A stretch of DNA of 64,000 nt. It comes from a virus. The stretch is taken from the IMG/VR virus record IMGVR_UViG_3300046791_000095, positions 1 to 64,000 of that record; one strand, given 5' to 3'. Below the pieces are notes generated by a model that was not told where the DNA came from, did no database searches, and was given only the letters and a program-made list of their open reading frames with translations. The translations under genes were made by a program, and so were the position numbers. Shown here piece by piece: positions 21,345-28,096 of this stretch. The stretch's first letter is position 1. The number at the start of each line of letters is the position of its first letter.

Positions 21345-23809
21345 AAGCATACGGCAAGGCCAACGCGCCATACCTCTTCGTGATGGTCAGTAAGCCAAGC
21401 GAGGGAATGGAAGCGTGGTTCTGGCGCCATCTACACAAGGTTGGAATTCTGAAGTCGCAGTGCCGGATCGTCTACATGATCAACGAGCCTCCGGCCGGCG
21501 CGAACAACAAGCCTCTGAAGGCTCAAATCCGTGATGCGCGTGACCGCTTCGAGAACGAGATCAGACGCTCTTCTCCACAGGTCGTGATCCCGATGGGAAC
21601 GGAGCCGTTCTACCTTCTCACCGGAATCAACGAAGGAATCTTCGATGCGCGTGGTTACCTGATCCGGGCGCATCTGTTCCATCAGATGCCGAAGGAAGTC
21701 TGGAAGCAGATCGGTACCTACAAGAACGCGAGCAAAGCATCGGGCGCCAAGAAGGGTGACCCGAAGATGAAGTGGGTCTCTGAAGATCAGCCGGGACTAC
21801 TCGGCGTGGACTTCAAGGGCGTCGTGATCCCGACGTTCACTCTGGAGCACATTCGGACCGAATCATTCTCGGTGAGCCCGGCATTCATCGAAGACATCAA
21901 GCGCATGAAGCGTGCGTTCGACGGTGACCTCCGTGAGGTCGGGAAGAAGATGAAGGTCATCACGACCTTCGACAAGCTTCCGCCCGTGTCGCGTATGGGC
22001 GAGATGATTGCTGTGGACATCGAGACGCACGGGATCGACAACGAAGTGATCGACCTCGTATCGTTCAGCGATGGCAAGACCACGGCTGTCATCGAGTGGG
22101 ACAAGGACATTCGGGACTACCTATCGAGGATGTTCGCGCTGCCGAAGCGCATCTTCGTGTTCCACAACTCTCCGTTCGACCTCCCTCGTTTGGTCGCGAA
22201 CGGGGTCAACATTGCCCCGTCCGTGATCGAAACGTCAACCTTCGACACCATGTTCGGGGGCGTGCAGGTGCAGCCAGACCTCCACAAGGCGCTCGGGCGG
22301 ATGGCGTCGCTGTACCTCGACATCGAGCCGTGGAAGACCTCCTCTCGTAAGGAGACTTCTCACTGGCGTGCGATGGTCAAGTCGGACCCGAAGATGTACG
22401 CAGCGAAGGACTCCTTCAACACCTACTGGATTGCTGTCCAGTTGATCGCGATCATGAAGGACCTCGGCGTGTGGAACTACTTCATGGGACAGAACGGACA
22501 TCCTGGCCCGGGAGTCATGGCGACGCTGCCCGAGCTTGCGGAGATGTCGCGCGGTGGACTCCGTACGAACCGAGAGTATGCGCGTGAAGTCTGCCCGAAA
22601 CTGGAGAAGCGCCTGATGCGCTACCTCACGCTCTGGACGCAGATGTTCCCGAACATCAGGTTCTCGTCGAACCCGCAGTTGCAGAAGCTCCTCTACAGAC
22701 AGTGGGGATTGCCGATCCAGCGGAACAAGGAAGACGGTGTCAGTGTGGACGAACTCGCGCTCGTCAAGCTACAGGCGTTCGTTCGGGACAACCGCGAGAA
22801 TGGGATGCTCCCCGGCAAGTGGCAGACTGATCCTCGGGCTGTGCCACGTACATTCGATCTGATGTACAAACTGCGCAAGACGAGCAAGATGCTCTCGACT
22901 TACGTTCAGCCCGTGATGTTCTCTGAGGAGTCGTGGGTGCATCCGAGTTACCTGCCCGCGTCGAAGGATGACGAGCGGGGAGGAAAGAAGATGGACAATA
23001 AGGGCGCCACGGCGACGGGGCGTCTTGCGAGCTTCAAGCCGAACATCCAGAACCAGATGAAGGAGAAGATCGGCAATGTTAGCGTCCGACACCTCTACGT
23101 TCCTGACTCCGAAGATATGTGCTTCGTTCAGGCGGATTACAAGTCTGCCGAGTTGTACGTGCTTGCCGGGGTGTCTGGCGACAAGCGACTGTTGGCTGAT
23201 CTCGCGGGTGACATGCACCAGCGGAATGCGGATCGTCTCACAGAGGTACTGGGTGAGCTTGTAACGCGCAAGGTTGCGAAGAACGTGACGTACGCGTCTC
23301 AGTATCTTGCGAGCCCGGCGAAGCAGAGCGAGATGATCCTGGAGCAGGAGCATCTGTACATCTCTCCGGCGCAGTGTCTGTCAGTATCGGAAGGAATCTG
23401 GGGCTACTACACGAAGGCGACAGCGTACAAGCAGTTGCTCGTCGAGCTTTGTGAGTCGCAGAGGTACATCACCAATCCGTTCGGGCGTACTCGGTTCTTC
23501 CATGCTGGCCGTGCTCCCGCAGCGGTGGACTTCATCCCGCAGAGTGTTGTTGCAGACATCCTCTGGTGCGTCCTGAAGGACGTAGCGATGATGTTGCGAT
23601 CTTACGGAGGACGGCTCGTAACTACAGTTCATGATTCGATCCTCGGCTGTGTTCCTGCGATACATCGTGAAGAGGCAGCGTACATGATGAAGGAAATCAT
23701 GGAGCGTCGCTTTGATTGTGTTCGCAAAGGTTTCTACATCCCGGTTGAGATCGAGATGGGAGAAGCTGGTGCGTCGTGGGCTGAACTGAAGAAGTGGGAG
23801 GCGGCGTGA
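21341..23809 (+). CDS. polA: DNA polymerase I (family A) with N-terminal UDG-like domain
   Basis: Three parts. Residues 1-190 look like a uracil-DNA glycosylase superfamily fold (YLFVMVSKPSEGMEAW, RSSPQVVIPMGTEPFYLLTG, VVIPTFTLEHI). Residues 225-390 are a 3'-5' exonuclease with IAVDIETHG, FHNSPFDLPRL and YAAKDSFNTYW, so the DEDD set looks intact. Residues 400-822 are the polymerase: motif A QADYKSAELYVLAG, motif B RKVAKNVTYASQYLASP and motif C TTVHDSIL. Motif A has Lys-Ser-Ala where cellular enzymes have Ser-Gln-Ile and motif B has Tyr for Phe, both seen in phage polymerases. Replicates the genome; the UDG-like part may sense or remove uracil. Confidence 0.9.
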   Translation: MKAYGKANAPYLFVMVSKPSEGMEAWFWRHLHKVGILKSQCRIVYMINEPPAGANNKPLKAQIRDARDRFENEIRRSSPQVVIPMGTEPFYLLTGINEGIFDARGYLIRAHLFHQMPKEVWKQIGTYKNASKASGAKKGDPKMKWVSEDQPGLLGVDFKGVVIPTFTLEHIRTESFSVSPAFIEDIKRMKRAFDGDLREVGKKMKVITTFDKLPPVSRMGEMIAVDIETHGIDNEVIDLVSFSDGKTTAVIEWDKDIRDYLSRMFALPKRIFVFHNSPFDLPRLVANGVNIAPSVIETSTFDTMFGGVQVQPDLHKALGRMASLYLDIEPWKTSSRKETSHWRAMVKSDPKMYAAKDSFNTYWIAVQLIAIMKDLGVWNYFMGQNGHPGPGVMATLPELAEMSRGGLRTNREYAREVCPKLEKRLMRYLTLWTQMFPNIRFSSNPQLQKLLYRQWGLPIQRNKEDGVSVDELALVKLQAFVRDNRENGMLPGKWQTDPRAVPRTFDLMYKLRKTSKMLSTYVQPVMFSEESWVHPSYLPASKDDERGGKKMDNKGATATGRLASFKPNIQNQMKEKIGNVSVRHLYVPDSEDMCFVQADYKSAELYVLAGVSGDKRLLADLAGDMHQRNADRLTEVLGELVTRKVAKNVTYASQYLASPAKQSEMILEQEHLYISPAQCLSVSEGIWGYYTKATAYKQLLVELCESQRYITNPFGRTRFFHAGRAPAAVDFIPQSVVADILWCVLKDVAMMLRSYGGRLVTTVHDSILGCVPAIHREEAAYMMKEIMERRFDCVRKGFYIPVEIEMGEAGASWAELKKWEAA

Positions 23810-24219
23810 CCCCCAAAGAACTCGATGCCCTCTGGATGGAGTTTTCCGAGAGGCTTTATCTTGCAGGAGGTATTTGCGACATGGGATTCATCGTGAAAGA
23901 CAGCGGTGAGCGGAAGGAGTTTGCGAGCGGGATGAAGCGCGACGTGACGGAAGGGAAGATCGACTACACCCTCGTGTTCGATGGCCCTATGCTGGAACGT
24001 CTTGCGGTTCATCTCACGAAGGGCGCGAAGAAGTACGATGCCCGGAACTGGATGAAGGCAGCCGGTGAGGAAGAGATGAACCGGTTCCGTGAGTCTGCTG
24101 TCCGGCACTTCGTGCAGTGGATGCGCGGAGACACGGATGAGGATCATGCCGCAGCCGTCATGTTCAACATCAACGGATACGAGTACGTGCGTGGACGCCT
24201 GCGCGAAGACAAGGTGTAA
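23806..24219 (+). CDS. dATP/dGTP diphosphohydrolase-like protein
   Basis: Matches the phage dATP/dGTP diphosphohydrolase N-terminal family pattern: SGERKEFASGMKRDVTEGK, FDGPMLERLAVHLTKGAKKY, NWMKA, RFRESAVRHFVQWMRG and DEDHAAAVMFNI. 137 residues. It would hydrolyse purine deoxynucleotides and shape the dNTP pool for the coupled polymerase. There is no PurZ or DatZ gene in the window, so a base-Z genome is not indicated. GTG start overlapping the polA stop. Confidence 0.75.
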   Translation: MTPKELDALWMEFSERLYLAGGICDMGFIVKDSGERKEFASGMKRDVTEGKIDYTLVFDGPMLERLAVHLTKGAKKYDARNWMKAAGEEEMNRFRESAVRHFVQWMRGDTDEDHAAAVMFNINGYEYVRGRLREDKV

Positions 24220-24502
24220 CAAGCCCGCTATCATCGGGTCTCGCTGCGTGAGACACTGGCTGCACCGGCAGTACCGGTACCGCAGATGTCTCCCTATCCA
24301 GCGTGACTGGTGGCAGAAGTTCGAGCCAAGTTTCGTTCAGGGGATAGAAGCACGACTGTCTGGATTTGCGGTGGGGCCGGCGCAGTGGAGCCTCAACCCG
24401 ACGCAGCAGCGGTGGATTCCCTACCTAGATGAACTTGTACTTGCTGCTGAGGCAGCGTGGAGGAGACGTGCAGAACATCGTGTTGGCAACAAAGAAGTAT
24501 GA
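24191..24502 (+). CDS. Cys/His zinc-finger protein (about 103 aa)
   Basis: MDACAKTRCNKPAIIGSRCVRHW has a C-x4-C-x9-C-x3-H arrangement typical of small phage zinc fingers, then a basic aromatic stretch (LHRQYRYRRC) and a C-terminal helix. The start is uncertain; the in-frame GTG inside the end of the previous gene is used because it keeps all Cys residues. Confidence 0.5.
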   Translation: MDACAKTRCNKPAIIGSRCVRHWLHRQYRYRRCLPIQRDWWQKFEPSFVQGIEARLSGFAVGPAQWSLNPTQQRWIPYLDELVLAAEAAWRRRAEHRVGNKEV

Positions 24503-24701
24503 GGATGAGTGGCGTGGAACCCTCATCGTGGACAACCAGTTCCGCGAGATTCTGGTCGATTATTCCTTGGCCGACCTTGTGGGTGAAGCGGTACGAACGC
24601 TGAGTGCTGTCGAGCATGAATTCTCTCGGGGACAAGAAGTCATCGTCGAGATCAACATCAAGCCCCTCCGAGGACAGAATGGACCGACTCCGACTGCGTG
24701 A
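24468..24701 (+). CDS. Hypothetical protein (77 aa)
   Basis: The GTG start is preferred over an ATG 13 codons earlier because GGAGGAGAC precedes it directly. Predicted alpha/beta fold (QNIVLATKKYEDEWRGTLIV, LADLVGEAVRTLSAVEHEF). It overlaps the endolysin start by 23 nt. Function unknown. Confidence 0.55.
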   Translation: MQNIVLATKKYEDEWRGTLIVDNQFREILVDYSLADLVGEAVRTLSAVEHEFSRGQEVIVEINIKPLRGQNGPTPTA

Positions 24702-25110
24702 GGAACTCATCCGGGATGAGGGTGAACGTCTCATCGCGTACCGGGACAATTCAGCAGAGAAGAACTGGACCATCGGAGTTGGTCACCTTCTCGGCTCAAC
24801 GCCACGGATGTCATCGATCACGAAGCACGAATCGAGGGCACTCCTTGAGGCCGACATCGATGAGGCTCTGGGTGTAGCCCACGTCCTCGTCCCGAAGTAC
24901 AGTTTCTTCGCAGAGGATCGGCAGCGGGCTTTGGTGAACATGGCCTTCAATCTCGGGATGCGCCTCGCCGAGTTCAAGAAGTTCTTGGCAGCACTCAACG
25001 CGGAGGACTGGAACTTGGCTGCGACTGAGATGATGGACTCGAAGTGGGCAGGGCAGGTGAAGGACCGGGCTGAACGTCTCAAGCAGATGATCCTCCGAGG
25101 TGTCGCGTGA
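24679..25110 (+). CDS. Endolysin, GH24 lysozyme (T4/lambdoid type)
   Basis: The catalytic region is visible at the N-terminus: ELIRDEGERLIAYRDNSAEK followed by NWTIGVGHLLG, giving the Glu ... Asp/Thr triad of phage lysozymes. AFNLGMRLAEFKKFLAALNA matches the second conserved block. 143 residues, no signal peptide, so it needs a holin. It cuts the N-acetylmuramic acid to N-acetylglucosamine bond of peptidoglycan. It lies in the rightward block, away from the holin candidate on the other strand. Confidence 0.9.
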   Translation: MDRLRLREELIRDEGERLIAYRDNSAEKNWTIGVGHLLGSTPRMSSITKHESRALLEADIDEALGVAHVLVPKYSFFAEDRQRALVNMAFNLGMRLAEFKKFLAALNAEDWNLAATEMMDSKWAGQVKDRAERLKQMILRGVA

Positions 25111-25301
25111 CGAGGAGACTCTTCGATGCAACTCTTCGCATCCGGTTGAGTGGAGAAGAGGCGGTTCTCATCAAGAACTACCTGAAGGAAACAGCCGGGA
25201 AGAAGGCTGAGATCGGACACCTCCTCGAAGAGGTGGCTCAGAACGCCATCGATGCTCTTGCCGCACAGGCGGTGATGTACTCGGAAAGGAAGGACGCATG
25301 A
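25107..25301 (+). CDS. Hypothetical protein (64 aa)
   Basis: GTG start overlapping the lysozyme stop. A beta strand (LFDATLRIRLSGEEA) followed by two helices (VLIKNYLKETAGKKAE, LLEEVAQNAIDALAAQ) gives a possible ribbon-helix-helix-like pattern. Identity uncertain. Confidence 0.55.
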   Translation: MTRRLFDATLRIRLSGEEAVLIKNYLKETAGKKAEIGHLLEEVAQNAIDALAAQAVMYSERKDA

Positions 25302-25699
25302 AGTTCGGATTCGATCTCGATGGTACGCTCGACAAGCCGGCACTACGTGACCTCGCCAACATCCTCATCTCAGCCGGACATGAGGTTCATGTCATCACGG
25401 GAACCTTTCCTGAGGCTGGTGATTGGCAGAACGCAGATGCGAAGATGGCAAAGATGAGGCGACTCGGGATTCCTTTTACGCAGGGATTCTACGATCCGCT
25501 CGTTCGGGTGGCTCAGTTGCACATTCTGTACGCAGTCAATCAGGAGTATCCTCGTGACTACCGTCTTGCAGACCTGGGTCTCCGCAAGGGTGCCCTTTGT
25601 GAGACGCTTGGACTCACGATGATCTTCGACGACAGCATGACGTACTGCGAGATGATTCCGAAGATGGCCGGGAACACCGTCGTACTCCAGGTGCGCTGA
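25298..25699 (+). CDS. HAD-like phosphatase
   Basis: KFGFDLDGTLDKP at the N-terminus is HAD motif I; VHVITGTFPE gives the Thr of motif II and LTMIFDDSMTYC the Asp pair of motif IV. 133 residues. It may be a 5'-nucleotidase or polynucleotide-type phosphatase; the sequence does not decide. ATGA overlap with the previous gene. Confidence 0.75.
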   Translation: MKFGFDLDGTLDKPALRDLANILISAGHEVHVITGTFPEAGDWQNADAKMAKMRRLGIPFTQGFYDPLVRVAQLHILYAVNQEYPRDYRLADLGLRKGALCETLGLTMIFDDSMTYCEMIPKMAGNTVVLQVR

Positions 25700-26268
25700 T
25701 GAAGCGCAAGGTACTGGTGATCGATACGGAGACGGGTGGCCTCGATGCTTCTCTGTTCTCACTTCTCTCTGTCGCAGCTATCGTCCTCAATGAGGGTGTG
25801 GTCGAGGAAGAATACTACACTCTCGTGAATGAAGATGTGATCATCGTCGAGGATGAGGCGATGAAGATCAACAGACTCGATCTTGAACGGAACCGCTCAG
25901 AAGGAAAGAACCCTCGTCAGGTTGTGAACGAACTCAACAACCTTATCCTGAAGCATGGCATCAGGCGTGGTGTGACCATCGTAGCTCACAACGCACCCTT
26001 CGACGTGAGCTACATGAAGCGGCTCTACCGGCTGGCCGGCGTGGACTACTCGAAGTGGTTTGCATACCGGTCGCTCTGTACGGTTACGGGCGCTCTGCTT
26101 CTCGATCAGGCCGGGAGGATTACGCTTCCGGGAGGCTCGGCTTCCCTCGACAACTTGACCACGCTCTGGAACCTGAAGCTCGACCGTCCTGATGGACACA
26201 ACGCGCTCGACGATGCGCGTGCAACCGTGCTGGTCTACAACAAGCTGATTCAGATGCTGAAAGGGTAG
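25699..26268 (+). CDS. DnaQ-like 3'-5' exonuclease (DEDDh)
   Basis: Exo I is VIDTETGGLD (about residues 7-16), Exo II is IVAHNAPFDVSYM (about 93-105) and Exo III is DGHNALDDARATV (about 165-177), all with the catalytic acidic residues and His. It is RNase T/polymerase III epsilon-like, 189 residues. It may trim RNA or DNA 3' ends. Since tRNA genes follow, a role in tRNA 3' trimming is possible besides replication. Confidence 0.85.
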   Translation: MKRKVLVIDTETGGLDASLFSLLSVAAIVLNEGVVEEEYYTLVNEDVIIVEDEAMKINRLDLERNRSEGKNPRQVVNELNNLILKHGIRRGVTIVAHNAPFDVSYMKRLYRLAGVDYSKWFAYRSLCTVTGALLLDQAGRITLPGGSASLDNLTTLWNLKLDRPDGHNALDDARATVLVYNKLIQMLKG

Positions 26269-26269
26269 G

Positions 26270-26512
26270 ATGTCCTACGTCTGGATCAAACTCGTGACGG
26301 CGTGTGGCTGTTCAAAGGAGTGGTTGAGTCCAGAGAACTGGACCAGATCAAAGTACGTTGTTTCACTCCCGACACCTGTCAAAATAAGTGGAGGAGAACC
26401 TGATCTAGCGAACACCTTTCCTCGGACTCGTACTTTCAAATTGTACAACGAGTACTGGGATAATGTTCGGAAGATTCGTGTTGTCGTCTATGAAGAGTCT
26501 TTAGGGGAGTAG
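26270..26512 (+). CDS. Hypothetical protein overlapping tRNA-Pro (80 aa)
   Basis: A small protein with CGCSKEWLSP near the N-terminus and a beta-rich C-terminus (KIRVVVYEESLGE). Its last 10 bases form the acceptor strand of the following tRNA, so processing of the tRNA would cut the end of this coding sequence. No family recognised. Confidence 0.55.
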   Translation: MSYVWIKLVTACGCSKEWLSPENWTRSKYVVSLPTPVKISGGEPDLANTFPRTRTFKLYNEYWDNVRKIRVVVYEESLGE

Positions 26513-26578
26513 CGCAGAGGCCAGCGTGCCCGTTTTGGAAACGGGCGGTCGTGGGTTCGAATCCCACCTCCCCTGCCA
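26503..26578 (+). tRNA. tRNA-Pro (UGG)
   Basis: Acceptor AGGGGAG pairs with CTCCCCT, D arm GCGC/GCGT, anticodon arm CCCGT-TTTGGAA-ACGGG with anticodon TGG, and T arm GTGGG-TTCGAAT-CCCAC. The 3' CCA is encoded (26576-26578). 76 nt, all canonical. The 5' end overlaps the upstream coding sequence. Confidence 0.95.
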
Positions 26579-26581
26579 AAG

Positions 26582-26659
26582 TGCGAGGGATACCATAGGT
26601 GAAAAGGCCGAGCCGGTCAGGGGAAAGTTGTGGTAGCGAGTACCCCCACCTCCCTCGCA
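26582..26659 (+). ncRNA. tRNA-sized structured RNA unit A
   Basis: TGCGAGGG pairs with CCCTCGCA at the two ends (8 bp), continued by AGGTG/CACCT after a 7-nt 5' bulge. The inside holds a GGTA/TACC hairpin. 78 nt, starting four bases after the tRNA-Pro CCA. No anticodon arm or TTCRA loop is found and CCA is absent, so it is not a normal tRNA. Confidence 0.5.
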
Positions 26660-26664
26660 TTATC

Positions 26665-26738
26665 AGTGTGTGCTTTCCAGAAACCACCACGCAGAAGCGT
26701 GAGCGAACTGGATTAGGCTCCAGAGGGAGCAGCACACT
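26665..26738 (+). ncRNA. tRNA-sized structured RNA unit B
   Basis: A 10-bp end helix (AGTGTG-TGCT with AGCA-G-CACACT, one bulged G) encloses two perfect hairpins, CACGC-AGAA-GCGTG and CTGGA-TTAGGC-TCCAG. 74 nt. It has three-way-junction geometry without tRNA signatures. It is separated from its neighbours by 5 and 7 nt. Confidence 0.55.
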
Positions 26739-26745
26739 ACAGCGA

Positions 26746-26825
26746 CCCAAGAGTAAACGTGACGGGCTAAAGCAATCGCGAGGTCGCGGGCGTAACCCGC
26801 GCTAAGCCCGCAGACCTATCTTGGG
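26746..26825 (+). ncRNA. tRNA-sized structured RNA unit C
   Basis: A 7-bp end helix CCCAAGA/TCTTGGG, a second helix CGGGCT/AGCCCG and an inner 6-bp hairpin CGCGGG/CCCGCG with loop CGTAA. 80 nt, six bases before tRNA-Leu. No T-loop or anticodon loop. Very stable by inspection. Confidence 0.55.
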
Positions 26826-26831
26826 CATCTT

Positions 26832-26914
26832 AGCTCCCTGATGGAATGCAGACATGCCAGCCTTAGAAGCTGGTGCCTTCGGGCGTGAGGGTTCGAATCC
26901 CTCGGGAGCTACCA
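26832..26914 (+). tRNA. tRNA-Leu (UAG)
   Basis: Acceptor AGCTCCC/GGGAGCT, anticodon arm CCAGC-CTTAGAA-GCTGG with anticodon TAG, a long variable arm around GCCTTCGGGC as expected for a class II leucine tRNA, T arm GAGGG-TTCGAAT-CCCTC, discriminator A and encoded CCA. 83 nt. Confidence 0.93.
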
Positions 26915-26916
26915 TC

Positions 26917-26991
26917 GTGACGGAGGGTGAAGAGTGGAACCGGAGGGCTGTGAATCCTCTTTAGCGGATGCGACTTCCGCCCGTCACTCCA
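26917..26991 (+). tRNA. tRNA-His (GUG)
   Basis: Acceptor GTGACGG/CCGTCAC, D arm closed by GGT/ACC, anticodon arm GAGGG-CTGTGAA-TCCTC with anticodon GTG, T arm GCGGA-TGCGACT-TCCGC, and encoded CCA. Oddities: the T-loop has G where nearly all tRNAs have T55, the discriminator is T, and there is no genomic G-1/C73 pair expected of bacterial tRNA-His. It starts two bases after tRNA-Leu. Confidence 0.8.
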
Positions 26992-27017
26992 TGCAGTACA
27001 ACCAACCAGGAGGCAGC

Positions 27018-27176
27018 ATGAGCATGTTCGAGGTTAGCATCGAGAAGACGGACGACAAGTACAAGTCGGTGTACGTTCTTGCCGGCAGTTTCGGTCAGGC
27101 GGCCGACAAGGTTGCTCTCCGATACCCGGACTACAAGGTGACGGACGTTCAGCTTCGAGGCGAGTACATTCAGTAG
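27018..27176 (+). CDS. Hypothetical protein (52 aa), possible readthrough
   Basis: Start MSMFEVSIEKT after AGGAGGCAGC. Small alpha/beta protein with YKSVYVLAGSFGQAADKVAL and a C-terminal beta strand. It ends in CAG-TAG. The same frame stays open for 38 codons after the TAG and a pseudoknot begins seven bases after it, so a longer readthrough product is possible. Confidence 0.65.
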   Translation: MSMFEVSIEKTDDKYKSVYVLAGSFGQAADKVALRYPDYKVTDVQLRGEYIQ

Positions 27177-27293
27177 ATCGGCTGGCACCGGGACTCTCGG
27201 CTCCCAATCCCGATGCCAAGCTTAGGGAGCCAAGAGGGTATCCGCATGGAGATCGTGTTGCTTCTTGATCTGCTGTGGTGGGTGCGCCGGTAA
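27177..27293 (+). other. In-frame 38-codon extension after UAG
   Basis: After the TAG the frame continues without stops to a TAA just before the terminator. It contains the hydrophobic end MEIVLLLDLLWWVRR, which could also be translated on its own from the ATG at 27246. Whether it is expressed is unknown. Confidence 0.3.
27184..27231 (+). promoter_or_regulatory. Predicted H-type pseudoknot
   Basis: Stem 1 pairs GGCA-C-CGGGA (27184-27193) with TCCCG-A-TGCC (27208-27217), nine pairs and one mismatch. Stem 2 pairs GGCTCCC (27199-27205), in the loop of stem 1, with GGGAGCC (27225-27231). Loops are 5, 2 and 7 nt. It begins seven bases after a stop codon, the position used by viral stop-codon readthrough pseudoknots. 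Paired by eye. Confidence 0.5.
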
Positions 27294-27297
27294 CAAA

Positions 27298-27333
27298 AAA
27301 GCCCCTCATGTCCTTGCGGACGTGGGGGGCTTT
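27298..27333. terminator. Strong bidirectional intrinsic terminator
   Basis: A 16-bp stem (AAAGCCCCTCATGTCC with GGACGTGGGGGGCTTT, two G-U pairs) closes on a TTGC loop. A-rich sequence precedes it and T-rich sequence follows it, so it can end transcription from both sides. It marks the convergence of the rightward and leftward transcription blocks. Confidence 0.92.
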
Positions 27334-27340
27334 CGTGTTT

Positions 27341-27445
27341 CTAGTCACCGAACTGGTCGTGGAACCAAGCATCGGCAACGATGTATGCAGAGATGATGAA
27401 GGACCACTTGATGTAGTTCCACATCGTCAACTGTGGGCTTGGCAT
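27341..27445 (-). CDS. Small membrane protein (34 aa)
   Basis: Last gene of the leftward block, with a strong AGGAGG site. MPSPQLTMWNYIKWSFIIS begins the chain and YIKWSFIISAYIVADAWF is a single hydrophobic span. It ends just before the terminator. Adjacent to the lysis genes, it could be a holin accessory; unproven. Confidence 0.6.
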   Translation of the reverse strand: MPSPQLTMWNYIKWSFIISAYIVADAWFHDQFGD

Positions 27446-27453
27446 CTTTCCTC

Positions 27454-27708
27454 CTAAGCTGTGGTGTTGGGCTTCTTGAATCCGACGACCTTAGCTCCCT
27501 CGACGATTGGTGGAGGGTTCTTGGCGCGACGGCGTTTCTGGATCGCACTGTCGATGACACGCCGGCCCTGCTCTAGCATGTTGGGGAACATACGCTCGGA
27601 CTGGGGGACGTTCTGTCGATCCTCCAAATCCTTGACCATCTGCTCCTTCTGCTTCCGCAAGTCCAACGGGTTACTCCGCTGATATGGCCTACTGGCTCGC
27701 GACGCCAT
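27454..27708 (-). CDS. Hypothetical basic protein (84 aa)
   Basis: The start overlaps the 3' end of the holin gene by 20 nt. Polar helical protein (DLRKQKEQMVKDLEDRQNV) with a basic block (QKRRRAKNPPP). The RSNPLDL segment near its N-terminus recalls the N-terminal NP motif of the small virion-cluster proteins. Function unknown. Confidence 0.55.
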   Translation of the reverse strand: MASRASRPYQRSNPLDLRKQKEQMVKDLEDRQNVPQSERMFPNMLEQGRRVIDSAIQKRRRAKNPPPIVEGAKVVGFKKPNTTA

Positions 27709-28096
27709 TCTTCTTCTCGTAGGTGCGCATGCCGCCGATACCAAGCATCGAGATGACCATCGTGGTCAACAGTTCGACACTCATCACGGGTGCCGGCACA
27801 GGTTTGCCAGCGAGGTTTGCACCGTAAACCGCAAGAGGGATGATGATCAGTTGAAGCGCCAGAGCCGCTCCGCAAACCCACCCGATGAACGGGCGCCAGC
27901 CAGAAACGAAGAGCCTCGGGCTAGCCGCCTCGATCTTGTTGATCTCGATCTGGTTCGCAATGACCTGAAGGTCACCACTCTGCTCCATCTCTCTTAGCTT
28001 CAGGAGAGCTTCCGCCTTCTGCTTCGGGTCAGGGATGAAACGCTCGATGAGTGTCTTCCCTACATCCAGTACTGCACTAATCGGGTCAAGAGCCAC
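27689..28096 (-). CDS. Holin, 3TM GTA-type
   Basis: GTG start with GGGAGGT upstream. The central and C-terminal part has SGWRPFIGWVCGAALALQLI, then a second span around IIIPLAVYGANL and a third around LLTTMVISMLGIGGM, followed by RTYEKKNG. This is the pattern of the three-helix holin family linked to gene-transfer-agent release, where SxxRP-type residues precede the first span. The N-terminal 60 residues are a soluble helix. It would permeabilise the inner membrane for the lysozyme encoded on the other strand. Confidence 0.8.
   Translation of the reverse strand: MALDPISAVLDVGKTLIERFIPDPKQKAEALLKLREMEQSGDLQVIANQIEINKIEAASPRLFVSGWRPFIGWVCGAALALQLIIIPLAVYGANLAGKPVPAPVMSVELLTTMVISMLGIGGMRTYEKKNGVASQ

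Noticed and set aside
23806-24219. Base-Z (diaminopurine) genome indicated by the purine nucleotide hydrolase
   Set aside because: The polymerase-linked hydrolase is present, but no PurZ or DatZ gene is seen, so Z-DNA is not supported.
27246-27293. Independent 15-codon gene before the terminator
   Set aside because: No clear ribosome site; better treated as a possible readthrough end of the upstream gene.
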